Origin: Pseudomonas chlororaphis subsp. aurantiaca
GTDB lineage: Bacteria > Pseudomonadota > Gammaproteobacteria > Pseudomonadales > Pseudomonadaceae
Length of the DNA: 64,000 nucleotides
NCBI RefSeq assembly: GCF_013466605.1
Contig: NZ_CP059162.1
Location: 5,270,001 to 5,334,000 of the forward strand
Reading direction: 5' to 3'
In this document: positions 57,223 through 64,000 of the stretch, one piece after another
Layout: each line of letters starts with the position of its first letter
Position numbering within the stretch: position 1 is the first letter of the stretch
Notes under the pieces: generated by a model
What the model was told of the DNA's origin: nothing
The model's input: the letters and a program-made list of their open reading frames with translations, nothing else
Databases searched by the model: none
Position numbers and translations under genes: made by a program

Positions 57223-59259
57223 ATGCCATTGCGCCAGCGCCTTGAAAACCTGCCGGTCGGCCAAAAACTGCTGGCCGCCTTGCTCGTCCTGCTGATTACC
57301 GTACTGCTGGTCGCCAACCTGACCTTTATCAGCGCCGCCTACTGGATCTCTCAGGAAAGCATGGCGCCGCAAGCCTTGCAGACCATCGGAAGGCTGGTAT
57401 CCAACCCGACCCTGGCCGCGCAGGCGCTGGACTCGCCACAAAACGCCGAGAAGCTGCTCAACGAACTCAACAGCTACTCTCCCCTGCGCGCCGCAGCGAT
57501 CTATGACGGCAAGGGCACGCGACTGGCCCAGTTGCAACATGGCGAACGCCTGAGCCTGCCGGAGCGCTATCGGCATATCGAAGCCTGGCAACTGACCGAA
57601 TTTCGCAGCAACCAGATCATCGCCCTGCCCCGCGCCGGCCAGCCCCCCGGCCATCTGTTACTGGTGGCCAGCAGTGAACTGCCGATGGCTTTCTACACCG
57701 GCACCCTGACCGCGAGCCTGGGCATCCTGATCTTCAGTGTGCTGCTGTGGTTGATCATTGCCCGGCAGATCAAACGGCTGATCACCCAACCCATCCACCA
57801 GCTGGAAGAATTGTCCCGGCAAGTGACCCGCGAAGAGAACTATTCCCTGCGCGCCGCCCGCGGCAACCGCGATGAGATCGGCAGCCTGGCCGAGGCCTTC
57901 AACACCATGCTGTCGCGCATCGAGGCACGAGAGCAGCAACTCAAGCGCGCCCGCGACGACTCCCAGGCGGCCTATGACCAGGCCCAGGGCCTGGCCGAAG
58001 AAACCCGCCACACCAACCGCAAGCTGGAACTGGAAGTCCAGGTGCGCAGCAAGATCGAAAAGAAACTCACCGGCTTTCAGAACTACCTCAACAGCATCAT
58101 CGACTCAATGCCCTCGGCCCTGATCGCCCTGGACGAGCAGCTCTATGTCACCCAATGGAACCAGGAGGCCAGCGCCCTCTCCGGCACGCGCCTGGACGAA
58201 GCGCTGAATCAGCCGATCTTCCTCGCCTTCGAGCCGCTCAAGCCGTTCCTGCCGCAACTCAAGGAAACCGTGGAGCAGCATACGGTCACCAAGGTCGAGC
58301 GGGTCACCTGGGTCAAGGACGACGAGGCCCGGCATTACGCCCTTACCTTCTACCCGCTGATGGGCGGTGCCGGGCGCGGCGTGGTGATCCGGATCGACGA
58401 CATCACCCAGCGCCTGTCCCTGGAAGAAATGATGGTGCAGTCGGAAAAAATGCTCTCCGTCGGTGGCCTGGCCGCCGGCATGGCCCACGAAATCAACAAC
58501 CCGCTGGGGGCCATCCTGCACAACGTGCAGAACATTCGCCGACGCCTGTCACCCGATCTGCCGAAGAACCTGGAACATGCCGAGCAGTTGGGCATCGAAC
58601 TGGAAACCGTCAACCATTACCTGCAGAGCCGCGAAGTGCCGCAACTGCTCGACGGCATCCAGCAGGCCGGCGCCCGGGCGGCGAAGATCGTGACCCACAT
58701 GCTCAGTTTCAGCCGGCGCAGCAACCGGCAGATGGCGCCTTGCGACCTGCCGGCGTTGATCGACCAGGCCGTGGAGATTGCCGGCAACGACTTCGACCTG
58801 GCCATAGGCTTCGACTTCAAGGGCCAGGCCATCATCCGCCAGTTCGATCCGCAACTGGGCCCGGTGCCCGGTACCGCCAACGAACTGGAACAGGTCCTGC
58901 TCAATCTGCTGAAAAACGCCGCCCAGGCCATTCACCAGCGGGTAGACGACAGCGAACCGGGGCGCATTATCCTGCGCACCCGGCTGAACCCGCCCTGGGC
59001 GGAAATCCAGGTCGAGGACAACGGCATCGGCATGAGCGAAAACGTGCGCAAACGGACCTTCGAGCCGTTCTTCACCACCAAGGAAATCGGCCAGGGCACC
59101 GGCCTTGGGCTGTCGGTTTCGTACTTCATCATCACCAACAATCACAAAGGCCAGATGGAAGTGCAGTCGACGCAGGGCCAGGGCACATGCTTCACCTTGC
59201 GTTTGCCACTGGCGGGCAGTCAGCCACCACCACTGGAACACCCCCCACTGGAGAGGTAA
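57223..59259 (+). CDS. Orphan HAMP-PAS sensor histidine kinase
   Basis: A 678-residue inner-membrane kinase. Two helices (about 16-38 and 160-180) enclose a periplasmic domain, then a HAMP domain, a coiled region, a PAS domain (about 290-400; SIIDSMPSALIALDEQLYVT) and the kinase core with His422 in AAGMAHEINNPLGAI and the ATPase boxes NLLKNAAQAI, VEDNGIGMSE and GTGLGLSVSYFI. No response regulator lies nearby. The gene starts 46 nt after panE. Confidence 0.93.
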   Translation: MPLRQRLENLPVGQKLLAALLVLLITVLLVANLTFISAAYWISQESMAPQALQTIGRLVSNPTLAAQALDSPQNAEKLLNELNSYSPLRAAAIYDGKGTRLAQLQHGERLSLPERYRHIEAWQLTEFRSNQIIALPRAGQPPGHLLLVASSELPMAFYTGTLTASLGILIFSVLLWLIIARQIKRLITQPIHQLEELSRQVTREENYSLRAARGNRDEIGSLAEAFNTMLSRIEAREQQLKRARDDSQAAYDQAQGLAEETRHTNRKLELEVQVRSKIEKKLTGFQNYLNSIIDSMPSALIALDEQLYVTQWNQEASALSGTRLDEALNQPIFLAFEPLKPFLPQLKETVEQHTVTKVERVTWVKDDEARHYALTFYPLMGGAGRGVVIRIDDITQRLSLEEMMVQSEKMLSVGGLAAGMAHEINNPLGAILHNVQNIRRRLSPDLPKNLEHAEQLGIELETVNHYLQSREVPQLLDGIQQAGARAAKIVTHMLSFSRRSNRQMAPCDLPALIDQAVEIAGNDFDLAIGFDFKGQAIIRQFDPQLGPVPGTANELEQVLLNLLKNAAQAIHQRVDDSEPGRIILRTRLNPPWAEIQVEDNGIGMSENVRKRTFEPFFTTKEIGQGTGLGLSVSYFIITNNHKGQMEVQSTQGQGTCFTLRLPLAGSQPPPLEHPPLER

Positions 59260-59261
59260 GC

Positions 59262-59840
59262 ATGGGCTTTCGCTTGTCGAAGATTTACACCCGCACCGGC
59301 GACAAAGGCGAAACCGGGCTGGGTGACGGACGCCGGGTTCCCAAGGACCATCCGCGAGTCGAGGCCATCGGCGAAGTCGATACGCTGAACAGCCAGCTGG
59401 GGCTGCTCCTGGCCGGGCTGATTGAACAGCGCACCGAGCATCCGGGCTTGCAGGAATTGATCGATGTCCTGGCGCCTTGCCAGCACCGCCTCTTCGACCT
59501 CGGTGGCGAGTTGGCCATGCCGGTGTATCAGGCACTGAATGCCACGGAAGTCGAACGCCTGGAAGCAGCTATCGATATCTGGAACGAAGAGCTGGGGCCA
59601 CTGGAGAATTTCATTTTGCCGGGCGGTTCGGCCTTGATCGCCCAGGCCCATGTCTGTCGCAGCCTGGCGCGCAGTGCCGAGCGACGCTGCCAGCACCTGA
59701 ATGCCGTGGAACCGCTGGAGGGGGTCGGCCTGGCCTACATCAATCGCCTGTCCGACTTGCTGTTCGTGGCGGCGCGCCTGATTGCCAAGCGCCAGGGGAT
59801 TGCCGAGATTCTCTGGCAGGCGGCGGCGAAACCCGAATAG
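59262..59840 (+). CDS. Cob(I)alamin adenosyltransferase, PduO type
   Basis: The 192-residue protein transfers adenosyl from ATP to cob(I)alamin. The N-terminal ATP motif is SKIYTRTGDKGETGLGDGRR, with EAIGEVDTLNSQLG and AERRCQHL further on, as in PduO/ATR enzymes. Its ATG lies 2 nt after the kinase stop, so the two are co-transcribed and coupled. No other cobalamin gene is in the window. Confidence 0.93.
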   Translation: MGFRLSKIYTRTGDKGETGLGDGRRVPKDHPRVEAIGEVDTLNSQLGLLLAGLIEQRTEHPGLQELIDVLAPCQHRLFDLGGELAMPVYQALNATEVERLEAAIDIWNEELGPLENFILPGGSALIAQAHVCRSLARSAERRCQHLNAVEPLEGVGLAYINRLSDLLFVAARLIAKRQGIAEILWQAAAKPE

Positions 59841-59864
59841 CGGGCGCCTTTACCCTCTCTGATT

Positions 59865-59914
59865 GCCAGCAAGCCCGCTCCTGCAGCTTATGCAGGAGCG
59901 AACTGGCCAGCGAC
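59865..59914. repeat. REP-type palindromic repeat
   Basis: GCCAGCAAGCCCGCTCCTGCA and TGCAGGAGCGAACTGGCCAGC pair as imperfect inverted arms around GCTTA. It lies between the adenosyltransferase and the Nudix gene, which converge, and may act as a terminator-like hairpin. Confidence 0.75.
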
Positions 59915-59919
59915 GGACC

Positions 59920-60858
59920 TCAGGGCCAGAACGCGCGAATCCCCGCCACCCCTTGCGCCCCGGCCTGCCAGGCCTGCTCGCGCTGGTCCGGACCGACGCC
60001 GCCCAGCAGGTACACCGGCTTGTTGAAACCACTGATCAATCGAGCGGCCTGCTCCCAGCCCAGAGGCTGCGCGTCAGGGTGGGTCTGGGTCGGCTGGACC
60101 GGCGACAGCGTCACGAAGTCCACATCCATCTGCTGCGCCAAGGACAGCTCTTCAGCGTCATGGCAGGACGCCGCCAGCCAGCGCTCCTTGCCAAAGGGAC
60201 GCCCGACGCTGGCGTATTTGCGCAGCTGCGCCGAGGTGATGTGCCAGCCCGCCGAGGGGAAATCCCCCAACCATTCGAACGGCCCCTTGAGCATCAATTG
60301 CGCCTTGCCCGCGCACAGGCCGACCGCATCCACCGCCAGGTCGCGGTATTGCGGGTCGTAGCCATTGGGCGCACGTAGCTGGATCAACCTGCTGCCACCG
60401 GCAATGGCCTTCTGCATGCCCCGCAACAGCGCTGGTGTTTCCAACCCTTCCGGGGTGATCAGATATTCGCTCGGCAAACGCGCTGCCGCCACGATCGGCT
60501 GGTTGGCCGCCGGGAACTCGTAGTTCTCCAGCTCGCGGGCCGTGACCCAGGCCAAAGGCTGCCCCTCGGCACCATGGGGCTCGCCGGTAAAGGCGGAAAC
60601 TTCCCAGACATCCAGCAACACCTGCTTGTCCGGGTAGTCATGCTGCACCTTGATCAACGGCCGCGCCCGGGACACCAGAATGCCCAGCTCCTCCTGCAGC
60701 TCACGGGTCAGCGCCGCCTCCACTGCCTCGTCCGCTTCGACCTTGCCACCGGGAAACTCCCAGAGGCCGCCCTGATGCTGGGTATCGGCACGCCGGGCAA
60801 TCAGGATCCTGCCGTCGGCATCACGGATAACGGCCGCCGCCACATGTACTCGTTTCAC
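59920..60858 (-). CDS. Nudix (MutT)-ThiE-like fusion protein
   Basis: The 312-residue protein joins a MutT-type Nudix domain (1-130) to a C-terminal thiamine-phosphate-synthase-like barrel (about 185-312; GSRLIQLRAP, YLLGGV). The Nudix box GKVEADEAVEAALTRELQEELGI at 38-60 fits GX5EX7REUXEEXGU. It would remove oxidised nucleotides such as 8-oxo-dGTP; the role of the ThiE-like half is unclear. The start is a GTG overlapping the GST stop (GTGA), with GAGGAAG 7 nt upstream. Confidence 0.9.
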   Translation of the reverse strand: MKRVHVAAAVIRDADGRILIARRADTQHQGGLWEFPGGKVEADEAVEAALTRELQEELGILVSRARPLIKVQHDYPDKQVLLDVWEVSAFTGEPHGAEGQPLAWVTARELENYEFPAANQPIVAAARLPSEYLITPEGLETPALLRGMQKAIAGGSRLIQLRAPNGYDPQYRDLAVDAVGLCAGKAQLMLKGPFEWLGDFPSAGWHITSAQLRKYASVGRPFGKERWLAASCHDAEELSLAQQMDVDFVTLSPVQPTQTHPDAQPLGWEQAARLISGFNKPVYLLGGVGPDQREQAWQAGAQGVAGIRAFWP

Positions 60859-61496
60859 CGCACTGCTTCCTCTAAACCGGCTTTCTGCCAGGCCTTGAAG
60901 GCTGGCCATTGATAGATCGTTTCAACATAGGCTGCATCGACAGCCGGCAGCGCCACCCGATAGGTGCGCAGGCGCACGGCGATCGGCGCAAAAAAGGCGT
61001 CCGCCAGGCTGACCCGGCCAAACAGGAAAGGCCCTGGCTCGGTCGCGGCCGCGCGACACTCGGCCCACAAGGCCAGCATCCGCTCGATATCGGCCTGTGC
61101 CTCGGGTGGCATGGGCGACAGCGCGGCGTCGCGGCTCAGGTCGAACGGCAGGTTGCCGCGCAGGCTGAAGAAACCGCTGTGCATCTGCGCGCAGGCGGAG
61201 CGGGCCTGGGCACGGGCGGCCACATCGCGTGGCCAGAGCTCGGCCTCGGGGAAACGCTCGACCAGGTATTCGGCGATCGCCAGGGAGTCGGCGATGGTGC
61301 CGTGTTCGGTCTTCAGCAACGGGACTTTGCCGGTCGGCGAATGCTTGAGAATCAGCTCGCGGGTATCGGGCTGGTTCAGCTTGATCAGTTCTTCGGTGTA
61401 AGTTGCGCCGGCCAGCTCAAGCGCCAGGGCGGCGCGCAGCGACCAGGAGGAATAGAGTTTGTCGCCGATGATCAGGTGAAGATTCATGTCGGGCAC
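60855..61496 (-). CDS. Glutathione S-transferase family protein
   Basis: A 213-residue GST with a thioredoxin-like N-domain (LHLIIGDKLYSSWSLRAALAL, GKVPLLKTEHGTIADSLAIAEYL) and an all-helical C-domain. The Ser-rich YSSWS motif near residue 15 is the likely catalytic site. The substrate is unknown. Its stop overlaps the start of the Nudix-ThiE gene, so the two are translated together. Confidence 0.9.
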   Translation of the reverse strand: MPDMNLHLIIGDKLYSSWSLRAALALELAGATYTEELIKLNQPDTRELILKHSPTGKVPLLKTEHGTIADSLAIAEYLVERFPEAELWPRDVAARAQARSACAQMHSGFFSLRGNLPFDLSRDAALSPMPPEAQADIERMLALWAECRAAATEPGPFLFGRVSLADAFFAPIAVRLRTYRVALPAVDAAYVETIYQWPAFKAWQKAGLEEAVR

Positions 61497-61527
61497 CTTT
61501 CAGAGGAGATGGAGGCCCGAGGCCTCC

Positions 61528-61587
61528 ATCGCGAGCAGGCTCGCTCCTACACGTGATGCGTCGCGTCCATGTAGAAGCGAGTAGCGG
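61528..61587. repeat. REP-type palindromic repeat
   Basis: TCGCGAGCAGGCTCGCTCCTAC and, inverted, GTAGAAGCGAGTAGCGG lie about 20 nt apart between argJ and the GST gene. It resembles the other REP elements here but is more decayed. Confidence 0.65.
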
Positions 61588-61591
61588 TGTA

Positions 61592-62809
61592 TCAGGTACG
61601 GTATTCCGCGTTGATTTTCACGTACTCGTGGGACAGGTCGGTGGTCCAGATGGTTTCGCTGCAATCACCGCGTCCCAGCTCGATGCGGATGGTGATTTCT
61701 TCCTGCTGCATCACCGCCGCGCCCTGGGCTTCGGTGTAGCTGGCGGCACGCGCGCCACGGCTGGCGATACAGACTTCGCCGAGGAAAACGTCGATCTTGC
61801 TCACATCCAGGTCCGGCACGCCGGCACGACCGACAGCGGCCAGGATACGCCCCCAGTTCGGGTCGGACGCAAACAGCGCGGTCTTGATCAGTGGCGAATG
61901 GGCCACGGTATAGCCGACATCCAGGCACTCCTGGTGATTGCCGCCACCGTTGACTTCGACCGTGACGAACTTGGTCGCGCCTTCGCCGTCACGCACGATG
62001 GCCTGGGCCACTTCCATGCAGACCTCGAATACCGCCTGCTTCAGCGCGGCGAACAACGGGCCGCTGGCTTCGGTGATTTCCGGCAGGGCTGTCTGGCCGG
62101 TGGCGATCAGCATGCAGCAGTCGTTGGTGGAAGTATCGCCGTCGATGGTGATGCGGTTGAACGACTTGTTGGCGCCATCCAGCAGCAGGTTCTGCAGCAC
62201 TTCACGGGACACTTTGGCGTCGGTGGCGATGTAACCGAGCATGGTCGCCATGTTCGGACGAATCATGCCCGCGCCCTTGCTGATACCAGTGACGGTGATG
62301 GTCACGCCGTCGTGCTGGAACTGGCGGCTGGCCCCCTTGGGCAGGGTGTCGGTGGTCATGATGCCGGTCGCGGCGGCAGCCCAGTTGTCCACGGACAGAT
62401 CGTCCAGTGCGGCCTGCAATGCGCCTTCGATCTTCTCGACCGGCAGCGGCTCGCCGATGACCCCGGTGGAATACGGCAGTACGGCGCTGGCATCGACGCC
62501 CGCCAGCTCGGCCAGCTTGGCGCAGGTGCGGGTCGCGGCGGCCAGGCCTGGCTCACCGGTACCGGCGTTGGCATTGCCGGTGTTGGTCAGCAGGTAGCGC
62601 ACAGGGCCTTGCACACGTTGCTTGGCCAGGATCACCGGAGCGGCGCAGAACGCGTTCAAGGTGAACACGCCAGCCACCGTGGAACCTTCGGCACAGCGCA
62701 TGACCACAACATCCTTGCGCCCCGGGCGCTTGATGCCCGCCGAAGCGATACCGAGTTCAAAACCGGCAACCGGGTGCAACGTTGGCAAAGGACCAAGACC
62801 AACAGCCAT
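61592..62809 (-). CDS. argJ: Bifunctional ornithine acetyltransferase/N-acetylglutamate synthase
   Basis: The 405-residue enzyme transfers acetyl from N-acetylornithine to glutamate in arginine synthesis. The self-cleavage region reads [15 protein letters not shown], whose Thr is the nucleophile after processing. [18 protein letters not shown] ([12 protein letters not shown]) and [16 protein letters not shown] are further signatures. The start [16 protein letters not shown] is standard. In Pseudomonas it commonly lies next to secA. Confidence 0.96.
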   Translation of the reverse strand: MAVGLGPLPTLHPVAGFELGIASAGIKRPGRKDVVVMRCAEGSTVAGVFTLNAFCAAPVILAKQRVQGPVRYLLTNTGNANAGTGEPGLAAATRTCAKLAELAGVDASAVLPYSTGVIGEPLPVEKIEGALQAALDDLSVDNWAAAATGIMTTDTLPKGASRQFQHDGVTITVTGISKGAGMIRPNMATMLGYIATDAKVSREVLQNLLLDGANKSFNRITIDGDTSTNDCCMLIATGQTALPEITEASGPLFAALKQAVFEVCMEVAQAIVRDGEGATKFVTVEVNGGGNHQECLDVGYTVAHSPLIKTALFASDPNWGRILAAVGRAGVPDLDVSKIDVFLGEVCIASRGARAASYTEAQGAAVMQQEEITIRIELGRGDCSETIWTTDLSHEYVKINAEYRT

Positions 62810-62837
62810 GAATGCGCTCCTCTTTAACCTGATGTGT

Positions 62838-62862
62838 GCACTGCCATCACAAAAGGCAGTGC
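62838..62862. other. Stem-loop between secA and argJ
   Basis: GCACTGCC and GGCAGTGC form a perfect 8-bp stem around 9 nt, in the short secA-argJ spacer, just beyond the secA terminator. Confidence 0.5.
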
Positions 62863-62871
62863 GGCGAATGG

Positions 62872-62905
62872 AAAAACGCCGCGACGGCTGATGCCGGTCG
62901 CGGCG
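62872..62905 (-). terminator. Terminator of secA
   Basis: CGCCGCGAC and GTCGCGGCG pair around 11 nt, and on - the stem is followed by GTTTTTCC. It lies 28 nt past the secA stop. Confidence 0.85.
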
Positions 62906-62932
62906 CGGGTATTTCAGTGTCTGGCGGAAATC

Positions 62933-64000
62933 TTAGTTGATCTGGCCGTGACAGTGTTTGTACTTCTTGCCCGAACCGCAGTAGCACAGTTCGTTGCGGC
63001 CCAGTTTCTGCTCGTTGCGTACCGGAGCGGAGGCCAGGGCCACGTCGACATCGACGCCCTCTTCCAGCGCTTCCGGCTGCTCCAGGCCCGGGGCTTGGGC
63101 GTGCTCGAACTGCATGCGCTGAGCCAGTGCCTCGGCTTCCTGGCGCAGGCGCGCCTCTTCCTCGATCGGATCCTCGCGACGAACCTGAACGTGCGACAGC
63201 ACACGGATCGAGTCGCGCTTGATGGAATCCAGCAGCTCGGAGAACAGGGTGAAGGACTCGCGCTTGTATTCCTGTTTCGGGTTCTTCTGCGCATAACCAC
63301 GCAGGTGAATACCGTGACGCAGGTGATCCATGGTCGACAGGTGATCTTTCCACAGGTCGTCCAGGACGCGCAGGACGATTTGCTTCTCGAAGGTGCGCAG
63401 TGCTTCGGCACCGGCCTGGTCTTCTTTCTCGTTGTACGCCGCCACCAGTTCGTTCAGCAGCTTCTCGCGCAGGGTTTCTTCGTACAGGTGATCGTCTTCG
63501 TCGAGCCATTGCTGGATCGGCAGGGTCACACCGAAGTCGCTCTGCAACGCAGCTTCCAGACCGGCCACGTCCCACTGTTCAGGCAGCGATTGTGGAGGGA
63601 TGTGCGCGCTGACGGTGGCGTTGAGCACGTCCTGGCGGAAGTCGGAGATGGTCTCGCCGATGTTGTCCGCGGCCAGCAACGTGTTACGCATGTGATAGAT
63701 CACTTTACGCTGTTCGTTGTTGACGTCGTCGAACTCGAGCAGTTGCTTGCGGATGTCGAAGTTGCGGCCTTCTACCTTGCGCTGGGCCTTTTCGATCGCG
63801 TTGGTCACCATGCGGTGCTCGATCGCTTCGCCGGACTGCATCCCCAGGGCCTTCATGAAGTTCTTCACCCGGTCGGAGGCGAAGATGCGCATCAGGCTGT
63901 CTTCCAGGGACAGGTAGAAACGGCTGGAACCGGCGTCGCCCTGACGACCGGCACGACCACGCAGCTGGTTGTCGATACGGCGCGATTCGTGACGCTCGGA
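62933..64000 (-). CDS. secA: Protein translocase subunit SecA (C-terminal part)
   Basis: The window holds the last 355 codons of secA; the 5' part lies beyond base 64000. SecA is the ATPase that drives proteins through SecYEG. Visible are the end of the second motor domain ([20 protein letters not shown]), the helical scaffold and wing domains, and the C-terminal zinc motif [14 protein letters not shown] that binds SecB and phospholipid. Confidence 0.96.
   Translation of the reverse strand, partial: SERHESRRIDNQLRGRAGRQGDAGSSRFYLSLEDSLMRIFASDRVKNFMKALGMQSGEAIEHRMVTNAIEKAQRKVEGRNFDIRKQLLEFDDVNNEQRKVIYHMRNTLLAADNIGETISDFRQDVLNATVSAHIPPQSLPEQWDVAGLEAALQSDFGVTLPIQQWLDEDDHLYEETLREKLLNELVAAYNEKEDQAGAEALRTFEKQIVLRVLDDLWKDHLSTMDHLRHGIHLRGYAQKNPKQEYKRESFTLFSELLDSIKRDSIRVLSHVQVRREDPIEEEARLRQEAEALAQRMQFEHAQAPGLEQPEALEEGVDVDVALASAPVRNEQKLGRNELCYCGSGKKYKHCHGQIN

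Overview
The window is chromosomal DNA from a Pseudomonas, most likely of the P. fluorescens group. Three things point there: the block from the OprD porin to tRNA-Lys (oprD, HIT protein, slyX, cold-shock-domain protein, dps, aspS, yebC, ruvCAB, ybgC-tolQRAB-pal-cpoB, queE, queC, tRNA-Lys) has the gene order of P. aeruginosa PA0958-PA0976.1; OprL and TolQ closely resemble their P. aeruginosa counterparts; and REP-like palindromes of the P. fluorescens type lie between genes. The species cannot be fixed from the window alone.

Layout. 1-5888: glycine cleavage and serine deamination genes (gcvH end, gcvP, sdaA, gcvT). 6280-8199: a small cold-shock protein, an RDD membrane protein and nadA. 8736-22361: a complete Flp/Tad type IVb pilus locus. 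Secretin rcpA, tadD and a small DUF3613-like gene are on +. Facing them on - are two flp pilins, the prepilin peptidase, an extra AAA+ ATPase, rcpC, tadG, tadE, tadF, tadZ, tadA, tadB and tadC. A divergent AraC-type regulator follows. 23310-36842: a complete non-phosphorylating L-arabinose catabolic cluster (SDR dehydrogenase, galM, araFGH ABC importer, lactonase, ketoglutarate semialdehyde dehydrogenase, FAH-type dehydratase, MFS carrier, IlvD-type dehydratase, GntR regulator). 37069-64000: mostly core genes: tRNA-Lys, queuosine genes, tol-pal, ruv, yebC, aspS, dps, oprD, mscS, yajQ, panE, an orphan sensor kinase, a PduO-type adenosyltransferase, a Nudix-ThiE fusion, a GST, argJ and the 3' end of secA.

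How the parts work together. The Flp locus carries a pilin, secretin, inner-membrane platform, motor, localisation factor, minor pseudopilins and peptidase. Its two pilin promoters share direct repeats exactly 21 bp apart, suited to the AraC-type regulator encoded next door. That regulator has a receiver-like domain without the phospho-acceptor Asp and is preceded by two overlapping small ORFs. The arabinose cluster imports L-arabinose and oxidises it to 2-oxoglutarate. Three sites match the FadR-type GntR consensus TNGTNNNACNA at its two divergent promoter regions, one of them inside the spacer of a good promoter. Four of its leaders carry AACAACAA-type motifs of the Hfq/Crc kind beside the ribosome-binding site.

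Most novelty lies in the 8.7-37 kb accessory part between nadA and tRNA-Lys. I saw no CRISPR array, insertion sequence, phage or toxin-antitoxin module.
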